A DNA stretch of 64,000 bases from NCBI RefSeq assembly GCF_000718305.1, contig NZ_JOFQ01000020.1, forward strand, positions 1 to 64,000. Reading direction: 5' to 3'. The stretch is from Streptomyces niger (GTDB lineage: Bacteria; Actinomycetota; Actinomycetes; Streptomycetales; Streptomycetaceae). Positions 7,119 to 15,987 of this stretch are shown in pieces (position 1 is the stretch's first letter; the number at the start of each line of letters is the position of its first letter). A program made the position numbers and the translations under genes. The notes beneath the pieces are model-generated. The model was not told where the DNA came from, made no database searches, and saw only the letters and a program-made list of their open reading frames with translations.

Positions 7119-8549
7119 GTGGCCGCAACTCCCGGGCAGCACGTGGAGAGGGACCGGAAACACCCGGTCGACGAGACCCTTCCGCCCTTCAAAATGTTCA
7201 CCAGTGGCCTGCAGCACGTGGCCGCGATGTACGCGGGCGTGGTGGCCCCGCCGATGATCGTCGGGCCGGCCTGCGGGCTGAGCGCCACCGAGACCGCGTT
7301 CCTCATGGGCGCCAGCCTCTTCACCGCCGGCATCGCGACCCTCCTGCAGACGCTCGGCTTCTGGAAGGTCGGCGCCAAGCTCCCGTTCGTCAACGGCGTC
7401 TCGTTCGCCGGCGTCACCCCGATGGTCGCCATCGGCAAGGCGCAGAGCCCCGAGAACGCGCTGCCGATCATCTTCGGCGCGGTGATCGTCGCGGGCGTGC
7501 TGGGGTTCCTCCTCGCCCCGTACTTCTCCAAACTGGTCCGCTTCTTCCCGCCGGTCGTCACCGGCACCGTGATCACCCTGATCGGCGTCTCGCTGCTCCC
7601 GGTGGCCTTCAACTGGTCCCAGGGCGGCAACGCGGCGGCACCCGACTACGGTTCGCTGACCAACATCGGCATGGCGGCTCTGACGTTCGTCATCGTGCTG
7701 GTGCTGCGGCGCACGCTGCGCGGCTTCCTGCAGCAGATATCCATCCTGCTCGGCCTGATCGCCGGCACCCTGATCGCGATACCCGTCGGCATCACCGACT
7801 TCGGTGTGATCACCAAGGCGGACGTCATCGGCTTCCCGACGCCGTTCCACTTCGGTGCCCCGCAGTTCGACATCGCCGCGATCATCTCGATGTGCATCGT
7901 GATGCTGGTCTGCATGACCGAGTCGACCGCCGACATGCTGGCGCTCGGGAAGATCGTCGGGCGGCCCGCCGACGAGCGGACCATCGAGGGCGGCCTGCGC
8001 GCCGACACCCTCGGCACGGCCATCAGCCCGCTCTTCAACGGCTTCGCCAACAGCGCGTTCGCGCAGAACATCGGCCTGGTCGCGATGACCAAGGTACGCA
8101 GCCGCTTCGTCGTCGCCACCGGCGGCCTGATCCTGATCGTCCTCGGCCTCTGCCCGATCGCCGCCTCCGTCATCTCCCTCGTCCCGCTGCCGGTCCTCGG
8201 CGGCGCGGGCATCGTCCTCTTCGGCTCGGTCGCGGCGAGCGGCATCCAGACGCTCTCCACCGCGGCGCTGGAGAAGGGCGAGAACGCGCTGATCGTCGCG
8301 GCGGCCGTCGGCATCGGCCTGATACCGATCGCGGCGCCCGACTTCTACCACAACTTCCCGAAGGACCTGTTGGTCGTCCTGGACTCCGGCATCTCCACCG
8401 GCTGCCTCGTCGCCATCGTCCTCAACCTCCTCTTCAACCACCTTCGCGCAGGTCGTGAAGGTGAACAGGAGACGTCGGCAGGGCTTCTGGAGGATGGCAT
8501 CCCGTCGCAGCGACCGGCAGAAGGGTCTTCCGCTGCCGGGGTGCACTGA
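7119..8549 (+). CDS. NCS2 (NAT) family nucleobase permease, paralogue 2
   Basis: A 476-residue NCS2 transporter. It begins AATPGQHVERDRKHPVDETL and has LQHVAAMYAGVVAPP, MTESTADMLALGKIVG and the NAT signature QNIGLVAMTKVRSR, with many hydrophobic helices. GTG start with GGAGG about 9 nt upstream. It probably imports uric acid or xanthine. The C-terminal ~35 residues are hydrophilic and diverge from the other two copies. It is separated from the deaminase by a 354-bp gap with three hairpins, so it probably has its own promoter. Confidence 0.92.
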   Translation: MAATPGQHVERDRKHPVDETLPPFKMFTSGLQHVAAMYAGVVAPPMIVGPACGLSATETAFLMGASLFTAGIATLLQTLGFWKVGAKLPFVNGVSFAGVTPMVAIGKAQSPENALPIIFGAVIVAGVLGFLLAPYFSKLVRFFPPVVTGTVITLIGVSLLPVAFNWSQGGNAAAPDYGSLTNIGMAALTFVIVLVLRRTLRGFLQQISILLGLIAGTLIAIPVGITDFGVITKADVIGFPTPFHFGAPQFDIAAIISMCIVMLVCMTESTADMLALGKIVGRPADERTIEGGLRADTLGTAISPLFNGFANSAFAQNIGLVAMTKVRSRFVVATGGLILIVLGLCPIAASVISLVPLPVLGGAGIVLFGSVAASGIQTLSTAALEKGENALIVAAAVGIGLIPIAAPDFYHNFPKDLLVVLDSGISTGCLVAIVLNLLFNHLRAGREGEQETSAGLLEDGIPSQRPAEGSSAAGVH

Positions 8550-8695
8550 CGTAACGTCGTGCCGCCCAGCGCAGACGGAAGTTACTTTCCAGTCTTGAGG
8601 CCGGTCCGCCCCGGGCTCCCCGTACGCATGCCGTACGCAGGTGGAGCCCGGAGGCGGCCGGCCGCATCCCGTACGAGACGGAAGAAGCGCCACCC

Positions 8696-10096
8696 ATGAG
8701 TTCTGCCCGCGTCCCGTCCGACGCCCCCGCACCTCCCGCGGACGCCACCGCCGCCGTTCACCCCGTCGACGAGGTGCTGCCGGCCGGCCGCATGCTCGTC
8801 GCGAGCCTCCAGCACGTCGCCTCGATGTATGCCGGCGCCGTCTCCGTACCGCTCGTCGTCGCGGTCGCGGCCAAGATGTCCGCCGCCGACACCGCCGTCC
8901 TGATGGGCGGCAGCCTCCTGATGGCCGGCATCGCCACGCTCCTGCAGACGCTCGGCATCGGCAACTTCATCGGCTCCCGCCTGCCGTTCGTCAACGGCGT
9001 CTCCTTCGCGGGCGTCGGCGTGATGCTGACGATCCTCACCACCCAGGGGGGCGTGCAGGCGGGCATGCCCGTCGTCTTCGGCGCGATCATCGTCTCCAGC
9101 CTCTTCGGCTTCCTGGTCAGCTCCTACTTCTCCCGCCTCGTCCGCTTCTTCCCGCCGGTCGTCACCGGATCGGTCATCCTCCTCATCGGCGTCTCCCTGA
9201 TCCCGGTCGCCTACGAGTGGATCGTGGACGGCGCCCCGTCCGGCACCCCGGACCCGAAGAACATCGCCCTGGCGGCGGCGACGATCGTGGTGATGCTGCT
9301 CCTCCAGCGCTTCACGCGCGGGTTCCTCAAGCAGATCAGCATGCTGTTCGCGATGCTCTTCGGCACGCTGCTGGCCATCCCGATGGGGCTCGCCGACTTC
9401 TCGAAGCTGGACGGCGCCGCCGCCTTCGGCATCCCGGCCCCGCTGCACTTCGGGGCCCCGCAGTTCTCGCTCCCCGCGATCGTCTCCATGTGCGTGGTGA
9501 TGCTGGTGATCCTCACCGAGTCCACCGCCGACATGATCGCCCTGGGCAAGATCGTGGACAAGGAGGTCGACGAGCGGACCATCGCCCGCGGCCTGCGCGC
9601 CGACAGCCTCGGCTCCGCGCTGAGCCCGCTCTTCAACGCCTTCCACGCGAGCGCCTTCGCGCAGAACATCGGCCTGGTCGTCATCTCCAACGTCCGCAGC
9701 CGCTTCGTCGTCGCGCTCAGCGGCGGCCTGCTCGTCCTGATCGGCCTGAGCCCGGCCGCGGCAGCCCTGATCTCCGTCGTCCCGATGCCGGTACTGGCCG
9801 CCGTCAGCCTCTTCCTCTTCGGCTCCATCGCCGTCAGCGGCATCCAGACCCTGCTCCAGGCCGACCTGCACCGCGGTGACAACGCGCTGATCGTCGTCGT
9901 CACCCTCGGCGCCGGCCTCGCGCCCGCCCTCTCCAAGGGCTTCTACGACGCGTTCCCCTCCTGGGCGCAGATCGTCCTCGGCTCCGGCATCTCCACCGGC
10001 TGCCTGCTGGCCGTCACCCTGAACCTGGTCTTCAACCACCTGGGGAAGCGCGCCCGCGCCGCGGAAGAGCCGGCGGCAGCTGTGTCCGCACACTGA
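8696..10096 (+). CDS. NCS2 (NAT) family nucleobase permease, paralogue 3
   Basis: A 466-residue NCS2 transporter, closest by eye to paralogue 2: LQHVASMYAGAVSVP, LTESTADMIALGKIVDKEVDERT and QNIGLVVISNVRSR. The NAT signature has Asn where the other two copies have Lys after the variable stretch (ISN against LTK/MTK), so substrate range or coupling may differ. Start ATG 8696 sits about 30 nt after a GTACGAGACGG stretch without a strong ribosome site. Paralogues 2 and 3 look like a tandem duplication. Confidence 0.92.
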   Translation: MSSARVPSDAPAPPADATAAVHPVDEVLPAGRMLVASLQHVASMYAGAVSVPLVVAVAAKMSAADTAVLMGGSLLMAGIATLLQTLGIGNFIGSRLPFVNGVSFAGVGVMLTILTTQGGVQAGMPVVFGAIIVSSLFGFLVSSYFSRLVRFFPPVVTGSVILLIGVSLIPVAYEWIVDGAPSGTPDPKNIALAAATIVVMLLLQRFTRGFLKQISMLFAMLFGTLLAIPMGLADFSKLDGAAAFGIPAPLHFGAPQFSLPAIVSMCVVMLVILTESTADMIALGKIVDKEVDERTIARGLRADSLGSALSPLFNAFHASAFAQNIGLVVISNVRSRFVVALSGGLLVLIGLSPAAAALISVVPMPVLAAVSLFLFGSIAVSGIQTLLQADLHRGDNALIVVVTLGAGLAPALSKGFYDAFPSWAQIVLGSGISTGCLLAVTLNLVFNHLGKRARAAEEPAAAVSAH

Positions 10097-10109
10097 CCGC
10101 CGCACGGAC

Positions 10110-10150
10110 GCCGGCGGGCGGGGGCGCGTGGGGGTGCCCGGCCCGCCGGC
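10110..10150. terminator. GC hairpin between convergent permease 3 and chitosanase
   Basis: GCCGGCGGGC (10110-10119) and GCCCGCCGGC (10141-10150) can pair across a G-rich 21-nt loop. Its position between convergent genes suggests a bidirectional terminator, though no T run is present. Confidence 0.5.
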
Positions 10151-10177
10151 GTACGCGCACGTCCGCGGCCTGACCGG

Positions 10178-11059
10178 TCAGCCGATGTGGTACGGGTCCC
10201 CGTACACCTTCCAGTCCAGCGGCGGGTCCAGGTTCAGGTTCCCCTTGTTCAGGAACACGCGCTGGGCGGTGTCCACCCGGCTCGTGTCGCTGTGCGCCTC
10301 CTCCTGCTTCATCGCCCAGACGCGCGCGTCCAGGAAGGCGCTCAGGTACTTCTTCTCGTCGCCGCCCTGGGCCGGCGGCTTCGCCTTGGCCAGCGCCTTC
10401 TTCCGTATGCTCCCGAAGCTGGTCGCGTCGCCCCCGTCCCCGTGCATCACGATCGCGTCGTAGTACGCGAACTGGCCGAGCGTCCCGAGCCCGTCCGCCT
10501 TCCCCTGCTTCACCGCCGGATTGAAGTACACCCGGTCCCGCTCGTCGTTCTGCGCCTGCTGGAAGGCCGTGTCCTTGGCCGCCTTCTTCCAGGCGTCGGT
10601 GAAGCCCGAGCCCAGCCCCGCGTGCGAGTCGCTGCCGTCCACCTTCCGCAGCGCGGGCAGGTACTTGGCGAGCACGTTCCCCGGCTTCCGCTTCGTGTAG
10701 AGCTCCACCAGCTCCAGCATGTCGTGCGTACCGGAGCAGAATCCGATGATGCCGCCGGTGTACCCGCGGCCGTCCCCGATGTCCTCGATGTAGCCGTACT
10801 GCGCCTTCCAGTCCAGCGAGGAGTTCTCCGCGCTGGACACCAACTGCATAGCGATCTCCTTCTTCGCCGGGTCGTCGAGCCCGGCCGCGGCCCGGGACGC
10901 GACGGCCCCGTGCCGGGCGGCGGAGTGAGTGGTGCCGTGGGCGTCACCGGGCAGCCCCGTGGCCGCCACCGCCGTGGCGGGCACGGCCAGCAACGCCAGC
11001 CCCAGCGCCACACGGGCGGCGGGCCTGCCGAACGCCGCGGTCTTCGATCGGGTGCGCAT
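10178..11059 (-). CDS. csn: secreted GH46 chitosanase
   Basis: A 293-residue precursor. Residues 1-33 form a Sec signal peptide (basic start, then RVALGLALLAVPATAVAA). The mature enzyme has both GH46 catalytic acids: Glu78 in SSAENSSLDW (acid) and Asp96 in IGDGRGYTGG (base). It hydrolyses beta-1,4 bonds of chitosan outside the cell. Start ATG 11059 has GGAGG about 10 nt upstream; a longer in-frame start would precede the ribosome site. Upstream is a GTTAGGAAGCTTTCCTAC palindrome, the kind of operator described for actinomycete chitosanase genes. It interrupts the purine genes and is probably unrelated to them. Confidence 0.95.
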   Translation of the reverse strand: MRTRSKTAAFGRPAARVALGLALLAVPATAVAATGLPGDAHGTTHSAARHGAVASRAAAGLDDPAKKEIAMQLVSSAENSSLDWKAQYGYIEDIGDGRGYTGGIIGFCSGTHDMLELVELYTKRKPGNVLAKYLPALRKVDGSDSHAGLGSGFTDAWKKAAKDTAFQQAQNDERDRVYFNPAVKQGKADGLGTLGQFAYYDAIVMHGDGGDATSFGSIRKKALAKAKPPAQGGDEKKYLSAFLDARVWAMKQEEAHSDTSRVDTAQRVFLNKGNLNLDPPLDWKVYGDPYHIG

Positions 11060-11106
11060 GGTGGATCGCCTCCAGTCAGGAGAGTTCCGTGGGGGGTTCC
11101 CCAATC

Positions 11107-11124
11107 GTTAGGAAGCTTTCCTAC
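11107..11124. promoter_or_regulatory. palindromic operator upstream of the chitosanase gene
   Basis: GTTAGGAAGCTTTCCTAC is a near-perfect 18-bp inverted repeat 48 bp upstream of csn. From memory, GH46 chitosanase genes of actinomycetes share a similar palindrome bound by the ROK-family repressor CsnR. No csnR gene is in this window. Confidence 0.6.
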
Positions 11125-11246
11125 CAGACCCGGGAGTTGACGTATACCCGTCAGAATTAGGGGAGTTGGGTGACGCGGCTCGGCGCACGCGCACGCGGAC
11201 GCCCCCGCCGCGGCGTGCGGCGGGGGCGTCGGGCGTGCGGGCGGCG

Positions 11247-12875
11247 TCAGACCAGCTGGTCGTAGGCCGGGAGGGTGAGGAAGGCGGCGTAGTCGGTGTC
11301 GAGGGAGACCTGGAGGAGGAGGTCGTGGGCCTGCTGCCACTTGCCGGCGGCGAAGGCCTCCTCGCCGATCTCCTTGCGGATCGCGGCGAGTTCCTCGGCG
11401 GCGACCTCGCGGGCGAGCTCGGCGGTGGCCTTCTTGCCGTTCTCGAACTCCACGCCCGCGTTGATCCACTGCCAGATCTGGGAGCGGGAGATCTCGGCGG
11501 TGGCCGCGTCCTCCATGAGGTTGAAGATGGCGACGGCGCCGAGGCCGCGCAGCCACGCCTCGATGTAACGGATGCCGACCTGGACGGCGTTGACGAGCCC
11601 GTCGTACGTGGGCTTCGCGTCGAGCGAGTCGATGGCGATCAGGTCGGCGGCCTTGACGTCGACGTCCTCGCGCAGCCGGTCCTTCTGGTTCGGCTTCTCG
11701 CCGAGGACCTTGTCGAAGGACTCCATGGCGATCGGGACCAGGTCGGGGTGGGCCACCCACGAGCCGTCGAAGCCGTCGCCGGCCTCGCGGTCCTTGTCGG
11801 CGCGGACCTTCTCGAACGCGACCTTGTTGACCTCCGCGTCCCGGCGGGACGGGATGAAGGCCGCCATGCCGCCGATCGCGTGGGCGCCGCGCTTGTGGCA
11901 GGTGCGCACGAGGAGTTCGGTGTACGCGCGCATGAACGGGGCCGTCATCGTGACCGCGTTGCGGTCCGGGAGGACGAACTTGGCGCCGCCGTCACGGAAG
12001 TTCTTGACGATGGAGAAGAGGTAGTCCCAGCGGCCCGCGTTCAGGCCCGAGGCGTGGTCGCGCAACTCGTAGAGGATCTCCTCCATCTCGTACGCCGCGG
12101 TGATCGTCTCGATGAGGACGGTGGCGCGGATGGTGCCCTGCGGGACGCCGACGTAGTCCTGCGCGAAGACGAAGATCTCGTTCCAGAGGCGGGCCTCCAG
12201 GTGCGACTCGGTCTTGGGCAGGTAGAAGTACGGGCCCTTGCCGAGGTCGAGCAGGCGCTTGGCGTTGTGGAAGAAGTACAGGCCGAAGTCGACCAGGGCG
12301 CCGGGGACGGGCTTGCCGTCGAGCTGGAGGTGGCGCTCGTCGAGGTGCCAGCCGCGGGGGCGCATCACGACGGTCGCGAGCTCCTCGGCGGGCTTCAGCG
12401 CGTACGACTTGCCGCTGCGCTCGTCGGTGAAGTCGATCCGGCGCTCGTAGGCGTCGGTCAGGTTGAGCTGGCCGGAGACGACGTTCTCCCAGGTGGGGGC
12501 CGAGGCGTCCTCGAAGTCGGCGAGCCAGACCTTGGCGCCCGAGTTGAGCGCGTTGATGGTCATCTTGCGGTCGGTGGGACCGGTGATCTCCACGCGGCGG
12601 TCGTTGAGGGCCGCGGGGGCCTCGGCGACCTTCCAGGAGTCGTCCGCGCGGATGTGCGCGGTCTCGGGCAGGAAGTCCAGCGTGCTGGTCCGGGCGATCT
12701 CCGCGCGGCGCTCGTCGCGGCGCTTCAGAAGCTCGTCGCGGCGGGGGGTGAACCGGCGGTGCAGCTCAGCCACGAAGGCCAGGGCGGCCTCGGTGAGGAC
12801 CTCGTCCTGGCGCGCGGGCGCCTTGGCGGGGTCGACGTCGACGATGGCCAGCGGGGACGGCGCTGGTGCGGACAT
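11247..12875 (-). CDS. aceB: malate synthase A
   Basis: A 542-residue malate synthase of standard A-isoform length. Signatures include [77 protein letters not shown] and [13 protein letters not shown]. It condenses glyoxylate with acetyl-CoA to malate, so it can consume glyoxylate released from allantoin. Start ATG 12875 has TTGGAGTG about 9 nt upstream. The promoter carries the same composite inverted repeat as allB (13011-13043), with a palindrome filling the -35/-10 spacer. This ties malate synthase to purine catabolism and not to a glyoxylate shunt; no isocitrate lyase is nearby. Confidence 0.97.
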   Translation of the reverse strand: MSAPAPSPLAIVDVDPAKAPARQDEVLTEAALAFVAELHRRFTPRRDELLKRRDERRAEIARTSTLDFLPETAHIRADDSWKVAEAPAALNDRRVEITGPTDRKMTINALNSGAKVWLADFEDASAPTWENVVSGQLNLTDAYERRIDFTDERSGKSYALKPAEELATVVMRPRGWHLDERHLQLDGKPVPGALVDFGLYFFHNAKRLLDLGKGPYFYLPKTESHLEARLWNEIFVFAQDYVGVPQGTIRATVLIETITAAYEMEEILYELRDHASGLNAGRWDYLFSIVKNFRDGGAKFVLPDRNAVTMTAPFMRAYTELLVRTCHKRGAHAIGGMAAFIPSRRDAEVNKVAFEKVRADKDREAGDGFDGSWVAHPDLVPIAMESFDKVLGEKPNQKDRLREDVDVKAADLIAIDSLDAKPTYDGLVNAVQVGIRYIEAWLRGLGAVAIFNLMEDAATAEISRSQIWQWINAGVEFENGKKATAELAREVAAEELAAIRKEIGEEAFAAGKWQQAHDLLLQVSLDTDYAAFLTLPAYDQLV

Positions 12876-13002
12876 GGGCTGTCACTCCAATTCGGCGGCG
12901 GTGCCTGGCGGCCGCCGGGGCGCCCTGGCGGCACTGGGTGCCGAGGGCTCCGAGATACGGTCGCGGGCGCCGTCTGGGGTTCAGGGCGCTTCTGACCAGT
13001 GG

Positions 13003-13043
13003 AGAGTAGTTTCCTTATAGCGGAAGTTCAATGGTTTGTTGAC
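13003..13043 (-). promoter_or_regulatory. aceB promoter with composite operator
   Basis: Read on the minus strand: GTCAAC-N5-ATTGAA (13043-13027), then TTCC-GCTATAA-GGAA (13025-13011). The -35 is TTGAAC (13031-13026), the 17-bp spacer contains the whole palindrome, and the -10 is TACTCT (13008-13003). An operator placed between -35 and -10 is a classical repressor position. The same layout precedes allB. Confidence 0.7.
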
Positions 13044-13101
13044 GTCGAGATTCTTTTGATCGACAGATGGCGTGATCGAATGGCGCTGAGTGCCATCGCG
13101 G

Positions 13102-13788
13102 TCACGCTCCATCACCACCGCGCCCGGCGCACCCCGCCGCGAGTCGCGGCAGGTCCGCGGGCGTGTCGATGTCGTACGGCTCGGCCACGTCCCCGCATTC
13201 GACGAGGGTGAGCGCGTCCGCGTGTGCCGCGAGGTAGTCCCGCGCGCCGCGGTCGCCCGACGCGCTCTCCGCGATCGCCCTCCAGCGCTCCGCGCCGAAC
13301 AGCACGGGGTGCCCGCGCCGCCCCTCGTACGCGGCGGCGGCCAGCTCGGCGCCCGCCTCGTACGCCGCCACCAGCCGGGCCACCGCGGCGGGCCCGATGC
13401 CCGGCTGGTCGACCAGCGAGACGAGCACGGCGCCCGCATCCGTGCCGGTCAGCGCGGCCAGGCCCGCCCGGAGGGACGTGCCCATGCCCGCCGCCCAGTC
13501 GGGGTTCTCGGTGACGGCGTACGCGGACAGCTCGGCCCGCGCGCGGACCGCGTCGGCCGCCGCGCCCAGCACGATGTGCACGGGCCCGCAGCCGCCGTCC
13601 CGCAGCACCCGCGCGGCGTTCTCCACCAGCGGCCGGCCGCGGAAGTCCAGCAGCGCCTTGGGCCGCCCGCCCAGCCGCCGGCCGCCACCGGCCGCGAGCA
13701 GCAGCCCGGCGACGGGCGGCCGGCCGGCTCCCGCGGGCGGTGCGGGCGGGGGAGTGGTGGGGTGCGGGTCCGCGCCGGAAGTCGTCAT
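13102..13788 (-). CDS. MobA-like nucleotidyltransferase (molybdenum cofactor maturation type)
   Basis: A 228-residue protein with the NTP-transferase signature GLLLAAGGGRRLGGRPKALL (residues ~27-46), then LVENAARVL, VTENPDWAAGMGTSLRAGL and VDQPGIGPAAVARLV. This is the MocA/MobA-like pattern that transfers CMP or GMP to molybdopterin. Next to purine catabolic genes it most likely serves a xanthine dehydrogenase, whose genes are not in the window. The N-terminal ~25 residues are Pro-rich linker. It is convergent with neither neighbour and has its own transcript. Confidence 0.8.
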   Translation of the reverse strand: MTTSGADPHPTTPPPAPPAGAGRPPVAGLLLAAGGGRRLGGRPKALLDFRGRPLVENAARVLRDGGCGPVHIVLGAAADAVRARAELSAYAVTENPDWAAGMGTSLRAGLAALTGTDAGAVLVSLVDQPGIGPAAVARLVAAYEAGAELAAAAYEGRRGHPVLFGAERWRAIAESASGDRGARDYLAAHADALTLVECGDVAEPYDIDTPADLPRLAAGCAGRGGDGA

Positions 13789-13927
13789 GGAGCCTGCTTA
13801 CCGCATCCCGGTGCATCGCAGCACGCGGCGTCGCGCGCACCCGCCAAGCGCGCCCCGCGCACCACGGGCGCGCCCCCGAACGTCACGTCACCCGTGCGAC
13901 AACGGCGATTCTGCGACAGATTTGTCC

Positions 13928-14080
13928 ATGGAGGCGACGCGAACAGCGCCGGTCACGGTCGTGACGCCGCCGGCTGCGGGGGCGCAGGACCCGGGCCGCG
14001 CGCCGGACGTGCCGGTCGGGCGTCCTGTGGCGGCCGGGGAAAGGACCAACCGAATTTCGCTCTCCGTATGGCGCGAATAG
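13928..14080 (+). CDS. possible 50-residue small protein
   Basis: An ATG reading of 51 codons, EATRTAPVTVVTPPAAG through NRISLSVWRE, in the 354-bp gap between the nucleotidyltransferase and the DUF5955-like gene. It is Pro/Ala-rich with no recognised domain. There is no Shine-Dalgarno site; CAGATT 5 nt before the ATG could be a -10 box of a leaderless transcript. It may simply be a chance open frame. Confidence 0.25.
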   Translation: MEATRTAPVTVVTPPAAGAQDPGRAPDVPVGRPVAAGERTNRISLSVWRE

Positions 14081-14142
14081 CGCACCGTGGCGTTAACTGA
14101 TCCGCGTCTTCGCAAGGGAGCGGGGTCGCGTGAGGGGGCGAT

Positions 14143-14505
14143 GTGGTGCGGTGCGAACCAACGGCCGTGGAAGGTGCTGTCGTTGTGGAGCAGTGGCAGA
14201 GGCAGAGGTCGAAGCAGGGGGCCGGGGTCGAGGACGACCCGCGCGTCGAAGCGCTGCGCGTGTCCGTCGCCCGGCTCCGCCGTGAACTGGCCGCGTACCC
14301 GGCGGAGCTGCCCGACCGGGGCGTCGCCGAGGAGGAGCTCGCCGCGCTGGACGCCATGGTGAGCGGCGGCACGCCCGAAGTGCCGCGGTTGCGCCGCTGC
14401 CTGCTGCTGATCGCGGGCGCCGTCGGTTCGGTCAGCGCGCTGTCGCCGACGCTCACCGAGGTGCGCAAGGTCATCGACCTCTTCGGCGACCTCCCGCGGG
14501 GCTGA
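14143..14505 (+). CDS. small helical protein of unknown function (DUF5955-like)
   Basis: A 120-residue protein: a short variable start, then VEALRVSVARLRRELAAYP, VAEEELAALDAMV and LRRCLLLIAGAVGSVSALSPTLTEVRKVIDLFG. The Leu/Arg heptad-like middle suggests helices that could form a coiled coil. It resembles a family of short Streptomyces proteins I remember as DUF5955; function unknown. GTG 14143 has GAGGGGG about 5 nt upstream; later GTG starts are possible. A strong hairpin at 14701-14741 ends transcription between it and allR. Confidence 0.65.
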   Translation: MVRCEPTAVEGAVVVEQWQRQRSKQGAGVEDDPRVEALRVSVARLRRELAAYPAELPDRGVAEEELAALDAMVSGGTPEVPRLRRCLLLIAGAVGSVSALSPTLTEVRKVIDLFGDLPRG

Positions 14506-14633
14506 GCGGGGCGAACCGCCCGGGCGCCGGCCGTGCGGACCGCCCTCGCCGAAGCCCTCGGTGTCTCCCTCGCCGAAGCGCTCGGCGACGCCCTCGTCGC
14601 ACGGAAGCCCTCAGCGCGCCGGACGCACCTGGC

Positions 14634-14698
14634 ACGGACCAGCATGGATCAGTACGGACCAGCATGGATCAGCACCGCGGCACGGACCAGCACGGACC
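14634..14698. repeat. short tandem repeats in the gap before allR
   Basis: ACGGACCAGCATGGATCAG occurs at 14634-14652 and 14654-14672 (20-bp period), followed by shortened copies ACGGACCAGC/ACGGACC to 14698. Just upstream, CCCTCGCCGAAGC recurs with 24-bp spacing at about 14545 and 14569. No gene is supported here; it may be slipped, decaying sequence. Confidence 0.6.
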
Positions 14699-14700
14699 GA

Positions 14701-14741
14701 CGAAGCGGGGCGCGGGGCTCATCGCCCCGCGCCCCGCTTCG
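14701..14741. terminator. strong bidirectional hairpin between the DUF5955-like gene and allR
   Basis: A perfect 17-bp stem (CGAAGCGGGGCGCGGGG and its complement) with loop CTCATCG lies between convergent genes. There is no T run, but stem strength and position support termination in both directions. Confidence 0.75.
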
Positions 14742-14823
14742 TACGTGTCCGGGATTCCTCGATGGATCGGTTCCCCGATGGCTCGATTCCCCGACTCCCC
14801 GAGTCCGGGAATCCGCTGCGCCG

Positions 14824-15624
14824 CTACGCCGGATTCTGGTTCGCCAGTGCCACCGACAGCTCGCGGGCGACTTCCTGGAGGACCGGCACGATCTTGTCCG
14901 TGGCGGCCTCGGTGACCCGGCCGGTCGGGCCGGAGATCGAGATGGCCGCTGCGGTGGGCGAGTCGGGGACCGGCACGGCGATGCAGCGGACGCCGATCTC
15001 CTGCTCGTTGTCGTCCACGGCGAAGCCCTGCCCGCGCACCTCTTCGAGGGCGCTCAGGAACGCGTCCGGCTCGGTGATCGTCTTCTCGGTCGCGGCCGGC
15101 ATGCCCGTCCGCCCGAGCAGCGCGCGGACCTCTTCGGGCGCGTGGTTGGCCAGCAGCGCCTTGCCCACGCCGGTGGTGTGCGGCAGCACCCGCCGGCCGA
15201 CCTCGGTGAACATGCGTACCGCGTGCCGGGACGGCACCTGGGCGACGTACACGATCTCGTCACCGTCGAGCAGCGCCATGTTCGCCGTCTCGCCGGTCTC
15301 CTCGACCAGGCGGGCCAGGTACGGCCGGGCCCAGGTGCCGAGCAGCCGTGCGGCGCTCTCGCCGAGGCGGATCAGGCGGGGGCCCAGCGCGTACCGGCGG
15401 TTGGGCTGCTGCCGGACGTAGCCGCAGGCCACCAGCGTGCGCATCAGGCGGTGGATGGTGGGCAGGGGCAGTCCGCTGCTGGCCGACAGCTCGCTGAGGC
15501 CGACCTCGCCGCCGGCATCTGCCATCCGTTCCAGCAGGTCGAAGGCGCGCTCAAGGGACTGGACGCCCCCGCTCGCGGCTGCGGGCTTGGCTGCGTCGGA
15601 GGGGCTGGCGCTGGACGGCGGCAC
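14824..15624 (-). CDS. allR: IclR-family regulator of allantoin catabolism (AllR)
   Basis: A 266-residue IclR regulator. The N-terminal winged helix includes VQSLERAFDLLERMADA, SGLPLPTIHRLMRTLVACGYV and YALGPRLIRLGE; the C-terminal effector domain includes [45 protein letters not shown] and GFAVDDNEQEIGVRCIAVPVPD. Divergent from a racemase-fold gene and the allantoin permease-allantoinase genes, it is the probable local repressor, likely released by allantoin or a metabolite such as glyoxylate. GTG 15624 (GAAAGGA upstream, homology start) is preferred over an upstream start that would add 34 non-conserved residues. Confidence 0.88.
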   Translation of the reverse strand: MPPSSASPSDAAKPAAASGGVQSLERAFDLLERMADAGGEVGLSELSASSGLPLPTIHRLMRTLVACGYVRQQPNRRYALGPRLIRLGESAARLLGTWARPYLARLVEETGETANMALLDGDEIVYVAQVPSRHAVRMFTEVGRRVLPHTTGVGKALLANHAPEEVRALLGRTGMPAATEKTITEPDAFLSALEEVRGQGFAVDDNEQEIGVRCIAVPVPDSPTAAAISISGPTGRVTEAATDKIVPVLQEVARELSVALANQNPA

Positions 15625-15810
15625 GTCTCGTTCCTTTCGGATCAGGTGGTGTCGGGCCCGGCGCGAGCAGAGGGGGGTTCCGCGTCCGACCGGGAGCAGC
15701 CTACCGTTCCCCTGCTGTCGACACACTGTCTATCGCACAGTCGTTCCCGCCGGTCAGCACGCGTTTGGGGAGTGACCGGGCGGGCGACCTGGGTTACTTG
15801 CCAGGATCCC

Positions 15811-15839
15811 TTGACGGTCCTGATGGGCGAAGCTACGTT
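15811..15839 (+). promoter_or_regulatory. promoter in the allR - racemase-fold intergenic region
   Basis: TTGACG (15811-15816), a 17-bp spacer and TACGTT (15834-15839) form a good vegetative-type promoter about 140 bp upstream of the next gene. The 363-bp gap holds no clear TTCC-N7-GGAA palindrome; short ATTC-N4-GAAT elements follow the -10. Confidence 0.55.
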
Positions 15840-15987
15840 CTGCAACTCGAAAGCTACTGCCCATTCTGTGGAATCCTCCAATTCACCGAAGCGCCGGGCC
15901 GTCCGCTGCCGCCGCCCCGAACCGGTTGGCCGTACCGGCCCCCCGTGCCGCTTCTCCGCGTTGGAGCCTCCGGCTTCCTGGAGTGTC

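Noticed and set aside
13888..14115. A 75-codon minus-strand frame in the gap before the DUF5955-like gene
   Set aside because: No ribosome site, no domain, composition of random high-GC frame; the plus-strand 50-residue frame is only marginally better.
14533..15987. A long upstream extension of the racemase-fold gene
   Set aside because: The frame runs antisense through allR and through repeats; family similarity begins at ATG 15988, which has GGAG upstream.
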